NCBI RefSeq assembly: GCF_947499295.1
Contig: NZ_CANMNP010000002.1
Span: forward strand, 310,001-374,000
Direction: 5' to 3'
DNA: 64,000 nt
Source: an uncultured Roseibium sp.
Lineage (GTDB): Bacteria; Pseudomonadota; Alphaproteobacteria; Rhizobiales; Stappiaceae
Below, piece by piece: positions 1 through 7,201 of the stretch. Under the pieces are notes generated by a model, which saw only the letters and a program-made list of their open reading frames with translations, was not told the DNA's origin and ran no database searches. Numbering within the stretch: the first letter of the stretch is position 1; every line of letters starts with the position of its first letter. A program made the translations under genes and the position numbers.

Positions 1-1
1 T

Positions 2-124
2 GCCGAAGCCGATGCAAACCGGCAGGCGATCCATGACGATACGGGCTTGATCCTGGAAGAAGTGAAAGCCCTTAGAACCGAACTGAAGGCGCTCAGAGCC
101 GAGGTCGACAAGACCAGATCCTAG
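2..124 (+). CDS. C-terminal fragment of an unrecognised coiled-coil protein
   Basis: An open frame enters from the left edge and stops at TAG 122-124, giving the last 40 residues of a protein. The tail is charged and heptad-like (LEEVKALRTELKALRAEVD), so it probably ends in a short coiled coil. There is too little to name a family. Its stop overlaps the end of the convergent YigZ-like gene by 4 bases. The reading frame is supported only by composition and the tight convergent packing. Confidence 0.5.
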   Translation, partial: AEADANRQAIHDDTGLILEEVKALRTELKALRAEVDKTRS

Positions 125-669
125 AGGTCCTCGAGCGTCTCCTGGGGACCTTCAACGAGAAGACGTACACCGTTTTCCGTGTAATCGCGCGCGACAACGC
201 TGAGGCCAAGCACCTCAACGCGTCGCTCCAGGTCTGAGCTGTGGGCGAAGTCCGCACTGAACTCCCTTTGCGCCATTTTTCTGAAAGGCACGAGATCGGC
301 GTTGTTGATGGCGTCCTGAGCTGCGCCGGAATAGGCCCGCGCGAGGCCACCGCCGCCTAGTTTGGTGCCACCGAAATAACGCACAATCAGCACCGCGCAA
401 TTGATGAGCTCCGCCCCTTGCAGAACGCGCAAGGTCGGCATGCCGGACGTGCCGGCCGGTTCGCCATCGTCCTTGCCGCTTTCCTCTATCTGGTCACCTT
501 CAAGAAGCCGTCTGTGAGCCGTGACCACATGATTGGCCTTGCGATGTTCCTTGCGAAGGTCGTCCAGCCGCTGGTCAAACACTTCAAATGGAACCAGATG
601 TGCAAGAAACCGGGACTTCCGGTCCTCCAGAAAACCTTCGAACTCCCGCGTGACGGTCCTGAATGCCAT
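121..669 (-). CDS. yigZ: IMPACT/YigZ family protein (UPF0029)
   Basis: The 182-residue product has the family signature: a DDGEPAGTSGMP stretch near residue 67, then VRYFGGTKLGGGGLARAY near residue 96. The N-terminal half is the Impact (UPF0029) domain and the C-terminal half fits the small ferredoxin-like DUF1949 region. In E. coli and Thermus the fold suggests nucleic-acid or translation-related binding, but the role is not settled. It starts at ATG 669, 6 bases after the end of the upstream dcd gene on the same strand, so the two probably share a transcript. Length is slightly under the usual 200 residues. Confidence 0.9.
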   Translation of the reverse strand: MAFRTVTREFEGFLEDRKSRFLAHLVPFEVFDQRLDDLRKEHRKANHVVTAHRRLLEGDQIEESGKDDGEPAGTSGMPTLRVLQGAELINCAVLIVRYFGGTKLGGGGLARAYSGAAQDAINNADLVPFRKMAQREFSADFAHSSDLERRVEVLGLSVVARDYTENGVRLLVEGPQETLEDL

Positions 670-675
670 GCCGGT

Positions 676-1812
676 CTATGCAGGCGACCTGAAATGTTTG
701 GAAAGTTTGAGCGCCTGGCCCTGATAATTGGAGCCGATCCCTTCGCCATAAAGCGTTGCCGGGCGTTCTGCCATGTGTTCATAGACAAGGCGGCCAATGG
801 TCTGGCCATGTTCCACAATGAAGGGCACGTCGTGCGACCGGACTTCCAGAACAGCGCGCGAGCCGACGCCGCCGGCTCCGGAATGACCGAAACCGGGGTC
901 GAAAAAACCGGCATAGTGGACGCGGAATTCGCCAACCAGCGGGTCGAACGGCACCATTTCCGCAGCGAAGTCAGGTGGTACGTGCACGGCTTCCTGGCTG
1001 ACCAGGATATAAAACGCATTGGGGTCGAGGATCAGCTCACCGCGTTGGCGGCGGTGGATCGGTTCCCAAAAATCGAGCGGGTCCTGCGCGCCGACAACAT
1101 CGACGTCAATCAGGCCGGAGTGATGCTTGGCACGGTATCCGATCAGGCTGTCGGGACCATTGCCTTCAAGATCGATTGAAAGTTGAACGCCATTGCCGAT
1201 ACGCTCATTGCCACCGCTCATAAGCGTATGGGATTTGTGCACCTCTTCCAGAATGTCGTCAGCAATCAGGAACTGGCCACGCCGGAAACGGATCTGGCTC
1301 AACCTCGAGCCCGAGCGGACCAGGATCGGGAAGGTGAGGGGTGAAATTTCGGCGTAGAGCGGGCCTTCGTATCCGGCAGGGATAGTGTCGAAGGCAAGGC
1401 CGTTGTCGGTGATAACACGGGTGAAGACATCCAGTCGGCCCGTGGAGCTTTTCGGATTGGCGGTCGCCGAAATGTCCGCTGCAAGGGCAAGGCTTTCCTG
1501 CAGGGGAACGATATAGACACATCCGGTTTCAAGAACAGCGCTTTCCGAAAGGTCGATTGTATGAAGCTTCAGCTGCTCCAGCCTCTCGGCAACCCTGATC
1601 TCCGGGCCGGGCAGAAAGCTCGCACGAACCCTGTAGGCTTCGCGTCCAAGCCTCAGATCGAGGCTTGCAGGCTGGATCTGACCGGTGACTGGAGGTTCGG
1701 CAGCCGATATTTCGCCGGCTGCGAACATCTCCTGAATGATGCGTTCGGGCAAAATGCCGCTGGCTGAAAGTGCTGCGCTACCGTTCAAGACCTGACCCGC
1801 CGTGACGTTCAT
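676..1812 (-). CDS. dcd: dCTP deaminase, double-length form
   Basis: The protein deaminates dCTP to dUTP for thymidylate synthesis. The N-terminal half carries the Dcd motif SSTGRLDVFTRV, with the downstream AGYEGPLYAEI region of the dUTPase-like fold. The usual enzyme has about 190 residues. This one has 378, because a second diverged Dcd-like half follows (DPNAFYILVSQEAVHVPP, then a GGVGSRAVLEVRSHD stretch). Alphaproteobacteria commonly carry this long form. ATG at 1812 (MNVTAGQVLNG) is chosen; the frame stays open 120 bases further upstream, but that sequence does not look conserved. It is divergent from the SAM-II riboswitch and metZ and cotranscribed with the YigZ-like gene. Confidence 0.88.
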   Translation of the reverse strand: MNVTAGQVLNGSAALSASGILPERIIQEMFAAGEISAAEPPVTGQIQPASLDLRLGREAYRVRASFLPGPEIRVAERLEQLKLHTIDLSESAVLETGCVYIVPLQESLALAADISATANPKSSTGRLDVFTRVITDNGLAFDTIPAGYEGPLYAEISPLTFPILVRSGSRLSQIRFRRGQFLIADDILEEVHKSHTLMSGGNERIGNGVQLSIDLEGNGPDSLIGYRAKHHSGLIDVDVVGAQDPLDFWEPIHRRQRGELILDPNAFYILVSQEAVHVPPDFAAEMVPFDPLVGEFRVHYAGFFDPGFGHSGAGGVGSRAVLEVRSHDVPFIVEHGQTIGRLVYEHMAERPATLYGEGIGSNYQGQALKLSKHFRSPA

Positions 1813-1949
1813 ATGATTTCCCGCAAATTCCTTGCCTATCGTCCTTAGCGGATAGGGCGGCCCGCGCCAACAGGCTTTGTAGCCGATGGCAGGCTTTTCG
1901 CCGAAGGAGATTGACCTTCGAAACGTTTTCACTTAACAAACAGGCTCTT

Positions 1950-2000
1950 CGTGGTGATTTGGGCCGGCCGGCTTGCAGCCACGTTAAACAAGTTGCTAAA
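1950..2000 (+). promoter_or_regulatory. SAM-II riboswitch (metA/metZ type)
   Basis: The sequence matches the SAM-II consensus closely. It has CGTGGTGATTTG, a GGCCGGCCGGC segment, GCTTGCAGCCACG closing the first stem, and the pseudoknot strand TTAAACAAGTTGCTAAA. The 5' CGTGG pairs with CCACG at 1979-1983. This class is known from alphaproteobacteria upstream of methionine genes, where S-adenosylmethionine binding lowers expression. It sits about 60 bases ahead of metZ, with an intrinsic terminator between them. Confidence 0.93.
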
Positions 2001-2012
2001 TAGGCCGGAGGT

Positions 2013-2043
2013 GCAAACCCCGGTCTTGAGGCTGGGGTTTTTT
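2013..2043 (+). terminator. Intrinsic terminator in the metZ leader (riboswitch expression platform)
   Basis: GCAAACCCC (2013-2021) can pair with GGGGTTT (2034-2040), followed by a run of six T. The hairpin lies between the SAM-II aptamer and the metZ start. It therefore fits transcription attenuation, in which SAM-bound RNA terminates before the coding region. Confidence 0.75.
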
Positions 2044-2064
2044 GCGTTTGGAGCAATGGAAGAC

Positions 2065-3264
2065 ATGACTGAGACCACCAAGACCGGAAACAAGAACTGG
2101 CGTCCTGCAACCGCACTGGTGCATGGCGGTACGATGCGGTCACCTTTTGGTGAAACCTCAGAGACCATATACCTCACACAAGGGTTCACCTATAGCGGGG
2201 CCGAAGCGGCTGAAGCGCGCTTCAACGGCGAAGATCCAGGCTATGTCTATTCCCGTTATGCCAACCCTACTGTCAGCATGTTCGAGGACCGGATCAAGGG
2301 GTTGGAAGGCGCAGAGGCTGCGCGCGGGACTGCAAGCGGCATGGCAGCTGTCAATCTGGCGCTGATGGCGTCGGTCAAGGCGGGCGATCATGTGATTGCA
2401 GCCAAAGCCCTGTTCGGATCATGCCGATACATTTGCGAGACACTCTTGCCGCGGTTCGGGGTAGAAAGCACGCTGGTTGACGGCACCGACATCGATCAGT
2501 GGAAAGCAGCAGTTCGTCCGAACACCAAGGCGCTGTTTCTGGAAAGCCCGACCAATCCGACGCTCGAGGTGATCGACATTGCTGCAGTCGCCGACATCGC
2601 CAGGGAAGCCGGTGCGCGGCTGATTGTCGACAATGTCTTTGCAACACCACTCTATCAGTCGCCTCTTAAGCTTGGTGCCGACGTTGTCGTTTATTCGGCA
2701 ACCAAACACATTGACGGTCAGGGCCGTTGTCTGGGCGGGGTCGTTCTTTCAGATGAGGAGTGGATCACTGACGAGGTAATGCCCTTTATCAAGCATACCG
2801 GGCCACACATGAGCCCTTTCAGTGCCTGGGTTCTCCTCAAAGGACTGGAAACGTTGCCGCTACGCGTGGCACGCCAGACCGAGAGTGCCGGAAAGGTAGC
2901 CGATTTTCTGGCGGACCAGTCCAAGATCAGCCGGTTGATTTATCCTGGGCGCGCCGACCACCCGCAAGCTGATGTCGTTCAGCGTCAGATGACAGCCGGA
3001 TCGACAATGGTTGCCTTTGAAGTCAAGGGTGGTAAGGAAGCAGCCTTCCGTTTCACCAACGCGCTGGAGACGATCAAGATCTCCAACAATCTTGGAGACG
3101 CCAAGAGCCTGATCACCCATCCGGCCACCACGACCCATCAGTCGATTGGTGAAGAAGCACGCGCGGAGCTGGATATTTCCGACGGCATCTTGCGGCTATC
3201 AATCGGTCTGGAAGATCCGCTGGACCTTCTGGAAGACGTTGAAAAAGCGCTCAATGCAGTTTGA
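2065..3264 (+). CDS. metZ: O-succinylhomoserine sulfhydrylase
   Basis: This is a Cys/Met metabolism PLP enzyme that converts O-succinylhomoserine and sulfide to homocysteine. Family hallmarks are the VHGGTMRSPFGETSE opening, YSRYANPT, and the PLP-binding lysine in YSATKHIDGQGR (K214 from this start). The length of 399 residues is normal. Two close starts exist, ATG 2056 and ATG 2065. The GGAG at 2050-2053 is too near 2056 and about 11 bases from 2065, so 2065 is preferred with moderate certainty. Expression should fall when SAM is abundant, given the upstream SAM-II element and terminator. In related genomes metZ is usually next to apaG; here two genes separate them. Confidence 0.93.
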   Translation: MTETTKTGNKNWRPATALVHGGTMRSPFGETSETIYLTQGFTYSGAEAAEARFNGEDPGYVYSRYANPTVSMFEDRIKGLEGAEAARGTASGMAAVNLALMASVKAGDHVIAAKALFGSCRYICETLLPRFGVESTLVDGTDIDQWKAAVRPNTKALFLESPTNPTLEVIDIAAVADIAREAGARLIVDNVFATPLYQSPLKLGADVVVYSATKHIDGQGRCLGGVVLSDEEWITDEVMPFIKHTGPHMSPFSAWVLLKGLETLPLRVARQTESAGKVADFLADQSKISRLIYPGRADHPQADVVQRQMTAGSTMVAFEVKGGKEAAFRFTNALETIKISNNLGDAKSLITHPATTTHQSIGEEARAELDISDGILRLSIGLEDPLDLLEDVEKALNAV

Positions 3265-3288
3265 TGAGCGCGTGAAATTAGACGTACG

Positions 3289-3312
3289 AGCCCGGCCAAG
3301 TGCCGGGCTTTT
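3289..3312 (+). terminator. Terminator of metZ
   Basis: AGCCCGGC and GCCGGGCT form a perfect 8-bp stem with a CAAGT loop, followed by TTTT. It lies 25 bases after the metZ stop. Confidence 0.85.
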
Positions 3313-3374
3313 CATTTGAGATGCTGTCCAGGGCCGTTGTGAAGAGGCAACACAGTAAGCCCGAACCGTTGCGA

Positions 3375-3458
3375 AAGGAGCAAAACAGCGTGAACTGGCG
3401 CGCCAGTTGTGCCAAGGAAACCCTTGGATGGGCCGAAGAACGCCCATCGAATACCTGA
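3375..3458 (+). promoter_or_regulatory. Structured leader with a 22-codon ORF ahead of the sulfotransferase gene
   Basis: A strong AAGGAG (3375-3380) precedes GTG 3390 by 9 bases. The frame codes for a 22-residue peptide, starting VNWRASCAKE, and stops at TGA 3456-3458. The same stretch holds three consecutive dyads: the 16-base perfect palindrome AACTGGCGCGCCAGTT (3393-3408), CCAAGG/CCTTGG (3412-3427) and GATGGGC/GCCCATC (3427-3448). The last two share a base, so they could be alternative or stacked structures. The sulfotransferase start follows 18 bases after the short stop. A translated leader or attenuator is an inference; the ORF and dyads are direct observations. Confidence 0.45.
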
Positions 3459-3476
3459 GGGCAGGAAGTGGCTCAG

Positions 3477-4280
3477 ATGACGGTTCAGTCCAAATTCGGT
3501 TACCAGGCCTATATCATTTGTACCTCACCCCGCAGCGGCAGCACCTTGTTGTGTAAATTGCTGGCGGCAACAGGCGTCGCCGGAAAGCCGGAATCCTATT
3601 TCCACGTGCCGACACTTGCGGCTTGGCAGAAATCCCTGAACCTTCAGTCCCGTGACTACAAAAAAGAAGTTTCGGCTCTCAAGGCAGTATTTTCCGCCTC
3701 CCGTTCCAAGGGTATGGGAGGAAGCAGTCTTTTCGGCCTGCGATTGCAGCGGAAAAGCGCAAGCTTTTTCTTTGACCGGCTCGAATTTACGCACCCGGAC
3801 GCTTCGAGCGATCTGGCGCGCTTCGAAGCGGAATTTGGAAAAACATGCATCATCCATTTGACGCGGCAGGACAAGCTTTCCCAGGCGATCTCATTGATCA
3901 AGGCCACGCAAACCGGCCTTTGGCACAAAGCTCCCGATGGAACAGAGCTGGAAAGAACATCCGAACCGAAAGAACCGGACTACGACAGAGAGCTGATCCG
4001 CCAGACGGTTGAGGAAGTCACACTATATGAAGACGAGTGGAGCAATTGGTTTTCCCGGGAAGGGCTGGATCCCTACCGGATAACCTATGACGGATTGGCC
4101 AATGATCCGGAGACTGTCCTTGTCGATCTCATTTCGCATCTCGGTTTTGATGGCGCGGTTGCAAAGGGGATTCCGCTGCCTGTTGCCAAACTTGCGGACA
4201 AGGTGAGCGAGGAGTGGAAGACACGATATCTCCTGGACGAAGGTCTCAAAGGTAAAAAGCCAAATGAAATGAAACCCTAG
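3477..4280 (+). CDS. Stf0-family sulfotransferase
   Basis: The 267-residue product opens with the PAPS 5'-phosphosulfate loop TSPRSGSTLLCKLL (about residue 16). It then shows the Stf0-type sequence GKPESYFHVPTLAAW and the 3'-phosphate region IIHLTRQDKLSQAISLIKA. Stf0 of mycobacteria sulfates trehalose; the substrate here cannot be read from sequence, though a carbohydrate or lipid headgroup is plausible. ATG 3477 is chosen because AGGAAG (3463-3468) is 8 bases away. A GTG at 3468 would leave almost no spacing. The 3' end overlaps the convergent CDP-alcohol phosphatidyltransferase gene by 4 bases. It interrupts the common metZ-apaG neighbourhood. Confidence 0.85.
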   Translation: MTVQSKFGYQAYIICTSPRSGSTLLCKLLAATGVAGKPESYFHVPTLAAWQKSLNLQSRDYKKEVSALKAVFSASRSKGMGGSSLFGLRLQRKSASFFFDRLEFTHPDASSDLARFEAEFGKTCIIHLTRQDKLSQAISLIKATQTGLWHKAPDGTELERTSEPKEPDYDRELIRQTVEEVTLYEDEWSNWFSREGLDPYRITYDGLANDPETVLVDLISHLGFDGAVAKGIPLPVAKLADKVSEEWKTRYLLDEGLKGKKPNEMKP

Positions 4281-4885
4281 TCTCTCAAGGCGGCGACGCC
4301 AATCAGGACACGGGCAGCGGCTGAGACGAAACACACAAAAGCAAATCCCCAGGCCAAAACGGGGAACCAGGCGGGAAGAAGAGCCATCAACAGGAACAGG
4401 GCTATGGTTTCTGCCCCTTCAGCCAGGCCGCCGAGATAATAGAGAGACTTGGAACCGCGCGCGTCCGTCGTCAGCTGTTTGCGTTCCGCCATGATGGCGA
4501 ATGCCAGAAAGGCTGAGCCGTTGGCGTAGAAGCTGCAGAGAAGGGCTGCCGCAGGGAGGGCGTTGTTGGCAGGATCCAGCACAGCGAAGGCGAGCGGAAT
4601 AGCGCCATAGAAGAAAAAATCGAGCGTGATATCGAGGTATCCGCCAAGATCGGTCTTGCCGGATGCGCGTGCAATCGCGCCATCAAGGCCATCAGCCAGC
4701 CTGTTCAGTCCAATCAGAAAGAAACCGGCAAGCGTTGCGCCGCAAGCAATTGCCACGGCTGCGACAAGACCCAAGGCGAAGCCGAACAGGGTCACCGCGT
4801 TTGCACTGATGCCGGCAGCCGCCAACGCCTGACCCATTCGGTTCAGGGGCGGATCGATCAGAGGACGAATTCGGGCATCGAACAT
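4277..4885 (-). CDS. CDP-alcohol phosphatidyltransferase family membrane protein
   Basis: The signature DGLDGAIAR, followed by GGYLDITLD, matches the catalytic D-x2-D-G-x2-A-R-x(n)-G-x3-D-x3-D motif of enzymes that join a CDP-activated lipid to an alcohol. About 200 residues with five to six hydrophobic segments fits an inner-membrane enzyme of this family. The acceptor (glycerol phosphate, inositol phosphate or other) cannot be told. ATG 4885 (MFDARIRPLID) is preferred; an in-frame GTG at 4897 is the alternative, and neither has a clear ribosome binding site. It is convergent with the sulfotransferase gene, so a joint lipid-modifying role is only a suggestion from proximity. Confidence 0.85.
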   Translation of the reverse strand: MFDARIRPLIDPPLNRMGQALAAAGISANAVTLFGFALGLVAAVAIACGATLAGFFLIGLNRLADGLDGAIARASGKTDLGGYLDITLDFFFYGAIPLAFAVLDPANNALPAAALLCSFYANGSAFLAFAIMAERKQLTTDARGSKSLYYLGGLAEGAETIALFLLMALLPAWFPVLAWGFAFVCFVSAAARVLIGVAALRD

Positions 4886-5033
4886 GTTGATGGTCACATA
4901 ATTGAAAAATTCAGCGGTCTACATGCAAAATCCACTCGGAAATCACAAGTCAGTCCCTTTCACGCTTACGTCATACGCCTTATAAGCCCGTTTTGAATGA
5001 ACGGGTCCTAACCCGGAAGCAAAAGGATTAAAC

Positions 5034-5435
5034 GTGTCGGGCAGTTACAGCGCCACAACCGAAGGAATCGAAGTCTCCGTCGAACCTTTTTATCTGGACG
5101 ATGAATCGCGCCCGGAAGAAAGTGAATTCATCTGGGCCTATATGGTCGAGATCCACAATGGCGGCAGCGAACCGGTTCAACTGAAATCCCGCTACTGGCA
5201 GATCACTGACGGTCTTGGGCGTCAGGAAGAAGTGAATGGTCCGGGGGTCGTTGGAGAACAGCCGGTTATCGAACCCGGGGAAACCTACGAGTATTCTTCA
5301 CACTGCCCGCTGGCGACAGACAGCGGTATCATGGCTGGTGCCTATGAGATGGAACGGCCTGACGGAACGCTCTTCAACGTGACGATACCTGCGTTTTCAC
5401 TGGATCTTCCCGACAGCATTCGGAGCTTGAACTGA
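5034..5435 (+). CDS. apaG: ApaG domain protein
   Basis: The 133-residue product shows the whole ApaG fold: VSVEPFYLDDESRPEESEF, YMVEIHNGG, LKSRYWQITDG, and the glycine-rich VNGPGVVGEQPVI with the late YEMERPDGTLF. This is a fibronectin-III-like beta sandwich. In enterobacteria it is linked to CorD/Co2+ and Mg2+ phenotypes and to dinucleotide handling; the biochemical activity is not settled. The start is GTG 5034, with AAGGA about 10 bases upstream. A divergent phosphatidyltransferase gene lies 148 bases to the left. Confidence 0.92.
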   Translation: MSGSYSATTEGIEVSVEPFYLDDESRPEESEFIWAYMVEIHNGGSEPVQLKSRYWQITDGLGRQEEVNGPGVVGEQPVIEPGETYEYSSHCPLATDSGIMAGAYEMERPDGTLFNVTIPAFSLDLPDSIRSLN

Positions 5436-5476
5436 CGCGGCCCTTCGGCGCTTGAATCCCCAATTCAACCGAACTG

Positions 5477-6553
5477 TCAGTCTCCGGTTCGTGAGGGCGC
5501 GTGCTGCCTCGTCCATGTCGTCAGCATATCCAGCGCTTCGGGCGCATAGGCGTATCGTCCCAACGCGAGAAATGCTGCCTGAGACCACCATGGCATCTGG
5601 CTTTCAAGCTGGTAGTTGAACAGTTCCGCGCGCAAAAGACTATGCGTACCACCTTTGATTACGCCACTTCGATTTGCAGCGTGCCCGGATTTCAAGAGAA
5701 ACCGATAGCGACTGGAATTGTAGTCAGGGTCCACATTCAGATCTTCGCCACCGTGCAAAGTCAGTACCGGAATTGTGATCTTGGTCAGATGACCGGAAGA
5801 GTCTGCCAACACATTTTTCCGAACGAACTGGAAGCGGCTTGAGCTCATTGGATCTGGCCCGGCAATTTCAAGGTAGTCCTGATAGTCGAAGTCTTTGTCA
5901 GCCATTTGGTTATTGGCGGCGGCACTCTTCGACAGCGCGGTTTCTATCTCGCCCTGGGTGGCACCGTCGTTTTCAAGACGGCGACGCTGATAATATTGGC
6001 CTTGCCGAAGCCAGTTGACGGCACCGCCAATGATGATTGCGAAATCTGTGCTGGTTTTGCCTGCGGCGAGGTCCGCAACCACCCAGCCGCCCTGAGAGAG
6101 GCCAAGAACGCCCTTGCGAACCTCTGAGAGGTCTTCTTCCGCCGCCAAAGCAATCAGTGCCGCCTCCGCAAGGCGCGCGCGCTCGGCGAGCGAATACTGC
6201 AGCCAGTCGCCCTCGCTTTTACCTATCCCTGGTTTGTCCCAGCAAAAGACTGCGATACCACCATCAAGGAGTGCGTTGATGAGCGGCAGATAACCGCCAT
6301 TGGCAAACCTGTCTGCCGGTCCGTCGCCGTGGATCAGCAGTACAAGCGAAGTCGGGTGTTCAACCGGCAAGATCAACGACCCGGAAATCTGGTGCCGTTC
6401 GTCCTGAAAACTGAGCTCGCGTGTTTCAAACTTTGAAAGCTCAAAGTCTTCAAGGCCGGAAAGAAAGACCAAGAGTGCAGCTAAAATGATCGCCGCAAGA
6501 CCGGCAAAGAAAGTCGGGAAGATCCAGTTGCGCCTTGGGCTCGGCTTCTTCAA
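5477..6553 (-). CDS. Membrane-anchored alpha/beta hydrolase
   Basis: The 358-residue product begins with a hydrophobic anchor (FPTFFAGLAAIILAALLVFL, residues 12-31). A serine hydrolase domain follows. It has an HGDG oxyanion region (LIHGDGPADRF), a GLSQGG nucleophile elbow, an acidic residue in HGGEDLNVD and the final His in GGTHSLLRAE. This resembles the acyl-CoA thioester hydrolase/BAAT-like and dienelactone-hydrolase-like enzymes with unknown substrates. The start must be non-ATG, since no early methionine exists. TTG 6553 is used, with GGGCGG about 7 bases upstream. It lies 18 bases after the TerB-like gene on the same strand, so they are probably cotranscribed. Confidence 0.8.
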   Translation of the reverse strand: MKKPSPRRNWIFPTFFAGLAAIILAALLVFLSGLEDFELSKFETRELSFQDERHQISGSLILPVEHPTSLVLLIHGDGPADRFANGGYLPLINALLDGGIAVFCWDKPGIGKSEGDWLQYSLAERARLAEAALIALAAEEDLSEVRKGVLGLSQGGWVVADLAAGKTSTDFAIIIGGAVNWLRQGQYYQRRRLENDGATQGEIETALSKSAAANNQMADKDFDYQDYLEIAGPDPMSSSRFQFVRKNVLADSSGHLTKITIPVLTLHGGEDLNVDPDYNSSRYRFLLKSGHAANRSGVIKGGTHSLLRAELFNYQLESQMPWWSQAAFLALGRYAYAPEALDMLTTWTRQHAPSRTGD

Positions 6554-6571
6554 CCCACCTGTCCGCCCTGC

Positions 6572-6991
6572 TTAGACCGAGCGATGGCGCGCAATTGCTC
6601 CGCGTTCGATCGCTGCCACGGTTAGCTTGTCGAGACTGAAGCGGTCACGAAGCAGCTGGAGAATGCGCAGCTCTTCCTGTTCAACGTGAAGATCGGCCGC
6701 TGCAACTTCGACAGCAAGTGCGTACGCCGTATCGTAAAGCTTGGCCGGAAGCACGTCGCCGACCAGTTCCAGCACCAGTTTGAGACCATCGTCTTCCTGC
6801 AAAATGTCGCCGCAGCGCTGCGCAGCCGGGATGATCCGCGTGCTGTCGTACCCTTGGAAAACCGGGAGCATCTTGACCACATCGCCAATCGTCGCCAGTT
6901 CCATATCGGTCATTTCGTTGTCCGACGCCGAAACGATGACCATCACATAGATGAGGGCTTCCTGTACGCTGATCGGCTCATTCTTAGTCAC
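6572..6991 (-). CDS. TerB-family tellurite-resistance-like protein
   Basis: The 139-residue, mostly helical protein matches the TerB-like domain: ALIYVMVIVSASDNEMTDME at residues 12-31, then LAVEVAAADLHVEQEELRIL near residue 92. Each half carries the acidic metal-binding style of this family (DNEMTDxE, DLHVEQEE). Despite the name, stand-alone TerB proteins in alphaproteobacteria are general helical proteins without proven tellurite function. GTG 6991 is supported by GGAG 8 to 10 bases upstream. The downstream partner is the membrane hydrolase. Confidence 0.8.
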   Translation of the reverse strand: MTKNEPISVQEALIYVMVIVSASDNEMTDMELATIGDVVKMLPVFQGYDSTRIIPAAQRCGDILQEDDGLKLVLELVGDVLPAKLYDTAYALAVEVAAADLHVEQEELRILQLLRDRFSLDKLTVAAIERGAIARHRSV

Positions 6992-7201
6992 TATGCATTC
7001 TCCAGTGGCGCCGGTTATTTTCCAATTCGAAGGCCCGGTGTATAGGCTTGGCGTGAAAGCTTCAAGTCATGGACTTGCGACATGTGATTGCACATGAATG
7101 CTGCTTGATCTAGTGTCGCGCCGCAGCATTTGGCCTGAAGTCTCAAAAAGCCTTCCGTTATGCTGCGCAATTCATCCAAACAAACAGAACGAATTCAAAA
7201 A

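Noticed and set aside
418-1179. A 253-codon plus-strand open frame across the YigZ and dcd genes
   Set aside because: It is the antisense of two well-recognised genes and has no family match or ribosome binding site.
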